A stretch of DNA of 24,142 bases, taken from JAFCEV01 sp964473005. GTDB taxonomy: Archaea > Nanobdellota > Nanobdellia > Pacearchaeales > GW2011-AR1. The stretch is from NCBI GenBank assembly GCA_964473005.1, contig CAYYME010000006.1, positions 1 to 24,142 of the forward strand, written 5' to 3'. Both the position numbers and the translations under genes were made by a program. Shown in pieces: positions 22,429 to 24,142 of this stretch. Under the pieces are notes generated by a model. It ran no database searches and was not told the DNA's origin. It worked only from the letters and a program-made list of their open reading frames with translations. The number at the start of each line of letters is the position of its first letter. The stretch's first letter is position 1.

Positions 22429-22481
22429 TCGGAAATTTGGAATTTGAAAAAGTTTTTAAAAGAAGAAATCTATATTAAATA

Positions 22482-24038
22482 ATGGGAAAAAGAGAGAAAA
22501 CAATTTATATTTCTTTCCTGGTTTTAATTTTAATCTTTTTAGCATTCTATTTTTCCAATCTTCCGCTCACAGGTCATGTTACTAATCTTGGACAATTCAC
22601 TAATGAGGCAGATTGTGTGGGTGCAGGTTATACCTGGGTGAATGAAACTGATGAAGTTTGTACTAATGAAACTGTTTATGCAAATGAAATTGGTTGGATT
22701 AATTTCAGCGGATACACTCTTACAGGACCTGAAAATGCGCTTAATTTTAATGTTACAGAAGCTTGGAACATTACAGACCAATCTGCACCAACGTTGATTC
22801 CAACAACAGATTGTTTCGTGGATTCTACAACAGGAGTTGTTACAAATGCAACAACTTCTATATATCCTAACGTTAATTTTAGTTATACTTATAATAATGA
22901 AACCTGCATTGATGTCGTGACAGGCGGAAACTGCACCGGGGATTGTGGTCCCAATCATTTGAATTTATGTAATGTGAGTAATTGTGAAACAGACGGACAT
23001 GGTTATTGGTATGATGCTAATAATGATGGGAATTTAACTTGTAATTCGGTTGAATGTTCTAATAATGCTCATTGTAATGAAGGTGAAGTATGTCATAATT
23101 CTGCTTGTTGTGTTCCCGATTGTTCTGGAAAAGAATGTGGCGGTGATGGCTGTGGGGGAAGCTGTGGTGACTGCTCTTCAGAATATATTTGCAATGAAGG
23201 AATATGTGAAACAGAAGAAACTGATGAAACTGCAGAAGAGGAATCCACAATAGAGGTTCCAGTTGAATCTTCTGCTGAAGAAACTCCAGAAACTACAGGA
23301 TTGAATGCAAATGATATTTCAGTTCTTTCTTTGAATCCAGAGAGTTCTCAGGAAATTACTTGGGTTGTCAGAAATACAGGAACGCTTCCGCTCAGTTCAT
23401 GCAAATTAAAACCCAGCGGTGATTTTGCATCATGGGTATCTTTTGCTGATGAAAGTGTGAATCTTGGTGCAGGAGAAGAGAAAGAACTTATATTTAGTGT
23501 TGCTGTTCCTCAGGAAACAACAGAAGGTTCTTATTTGTTAGATGTTTCTTTAGAGTGTTCTGAGACTGCTGTATCAAAAGGATTTAGCGTGAATGTTGTA
23601 AAAGAAAAATTAGGATTTGATGTTAATGCAGAGAGAAGGGGCAACAGAGTAAGAGTTGATTATTCTTTGGAAGAACTTTCAGGAGAAAATCAGAATGTTG
23701 AGCTTTATTTCTCTATTTTAGATGTTGCAGGACAGGAAATTTCAAATGCTTCAGCAAACAAAAGTATTAATGCAAATTCAACAAGAGAATTTAGAATATC
23801 TCTTCCTGTAAATAAATCCTTGGAAGGAAATTTAACTCTGTCAGCTGCATTTAATTCTGAAATTTATTCCAGCTCTGTTCAGGAGCCTGTTATACTCGGA
23901 GCAACCGTAGGTGGTTTTGCAGTGTTTGAAGGTATTGGGACAGGAAGCATAATTATTCTTGTGATTGTTGTTTTAGTTCTTGTAACAATAGTGGTGGTTG
24001 TAAGAAGAATAAGGAAAAAAGATAAGAATATAAAATAA
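22482..24038 (+). CDS. Membrane-anchored, Cys-rich, glycosylation-site-rich surface protein
   Basis: The 518-residue protein has an N-terminal signal or anchor helix (8-27) followed by LTGHVT, a large outside part, and a C-terminal membrane helix (about 489-507) with a basic stop-transfer tail (RRIRKK). Residues 45-190 hold at least ten N-x-S/T sites. The Cys-rich block 142-242 contains CSGKECGGDGCGGSCGDC (214-231), a Cys/Gly motif known from various secreted bacterial and archaeal proteins. An acidic Thr/Glu linker (243-275) leads to an Ig-like segment (about 277-375, NEW3/CARDB style) and a second beta domain (to about 470). There is no catalytic motif. TATA-like GTTTTTAAAAG (about 22451-22461) fits a leaderless start. 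Role in the envelope or in contact with a host cell is inference. Confidence 0.82.
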   Translation: MGKREKTIYISFLVLILIFLAFYFSNLPLTGHVTNLGQFTNEADCVGAGYTWVNETDEVCTNETVYANEIGWINFSGYTLTGPENALNFNVTEAWNITDQSAPTLIPTTDCFVDSTTGVVTNATTSIYPNVNFSYTYNNETCIDVVTGGNCTGDCGPNHLNLCNVSNCETDGHGYWYDANNDGNLTCNSVECSNNAHCNEGEVCHNSACCVPDCSGKECGGDGCGGSCGDCSSEYICNEGICETEETDETAEEESTIEVPVESSAEETPETTGLNANDISVLSLNPESSQEITWVVRNTGTLPLSSCKLKPSGDFASWVSFADESVNLGAGEEKELIFSVAVPQETTEGSYLLDVSLECSETAVSKGFSVNVVKEKLGFDVNAERRGNRVRVDYSLEELSGENQNVELYFSILDVAGQEISNASANKSINANSTREFRISLPVNKSLEGNLTLSAAFNSEIYSSSVQEPVILGATVGGFAVFEGIGTGSIIILVIVVLVLVTIVVVVRRIRKKDKNIK

Positions 24039-24085
24039 GTAGTGGTTACCAAAGAATTTATATAGGGTTCTGTAGTATGTAACGC

Positions 24086-24142
24086 ATGGCATTCATTGTA
24101 AAGAAAAAAGTTCATGGAAAAGATTATTATTATCTTCAGAAA
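24086..24142 (+). CDS. Start of a further gene, cut by the window edge
   Basis: Nineteen codons (MAFIVKKKVHGKDYYYLQK) are visible. A TATA-like box (ATTTATATAGG, about 24057-24066) precedes the ATG by some 25 bases, so the start looks real and leaderless. Such an opening, a basic strand followed by aromatic residues, recalls the N termini of some archaeal transposase-like and Fic-associated proteins, but 19 residues do not allow a call. Confidence 0.5.
   Translation, partial: MAFIVKKKVHGKDYYYLQK

Noticed and set aside
1..24142. CRISPR arrays, insertion sequences or integrase attachment sites
   Set aside because: No regularly spaced repeat, no transposase or integrase gene and no duplicated tRNA 3' end is visible.

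Overview
The window looks like a chromosomal segment of an archaeon, most likely a DPANN lineage of the Pacearchaeota/Woesearchaeota kind. Reasons seen in the sequence: TFIIB (TFB), an Sm-like protein, eukaryote-type ribosomal proteins eS1, eL42 and eS8, an archaeal GINS subunit, four tRNA genes with introns after position 37, AT-rich DNA, TATA-like boxes about 25 bases before leaderless or nearly leaderless starts, very short gaps between genes, and surface proteins that are typical, as I recall, of these groups. The exact lineage is inference.

Left part (1-8750). A small membrane protein and SRP54 converge. Then come an orphan gene, an MFS transporter converging on a GH130-type glycosidase/phosphorylase, FtsY (the SRP receptor) and a second orphan gene that may be a distant paralogue of the first. 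Divergently lie archaeal phosphoglycerate mutase, GINS, a two-helix membrane protein and a YbjQ protein. SRP54 and FtsY together form the core of co-translational targeting.

Middle (8750-10800). tRNA-Thr(UGU) with an intron, a tight ribosomal operon on the minus strand (eL42, a 62-residue orphan, eS1), a small orphan gene, tRNA-Val(GAC) and a small membrane protein.

The most unusual part (10720-18601) is a three-gene overlapping operon on the plus strand: a 45-residue protein, a 616-residue protein with a class-III (pilin-like) signal anchor, and a 1940-residue secreted protein. The last has a Cys-rich core and a C-terminal segment with a Cys/His arrangement like NlpC/P60 or CHAP cysteine peptidases, bracketed by a near-identical ten-residue repeat. 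This is the best candidate for an undescribed surface system.

Right part (18600-24142). Intron-containing tRNA-Thr(CGU) and tRNA-Leu(UAG), TFB with a palindromic double TATA promoter, a small gene broken by a single frameshift, eS8 divergent from an Sm-like protein, RNase Z, intron-containing tRNA-Arg(UCU) next to tRNA-Cys(GCA), a hairpin-rich stretch that could be a small RNA, a glycosylation-site-rich Cys-rich surface protein and the first 19 codons of a further gene. RNase Z lies directly beside two tRNA genes, whose 3' ends it would process. Apart from the frameshifted gene's stretch there is no gap above 300 bases without a gene.
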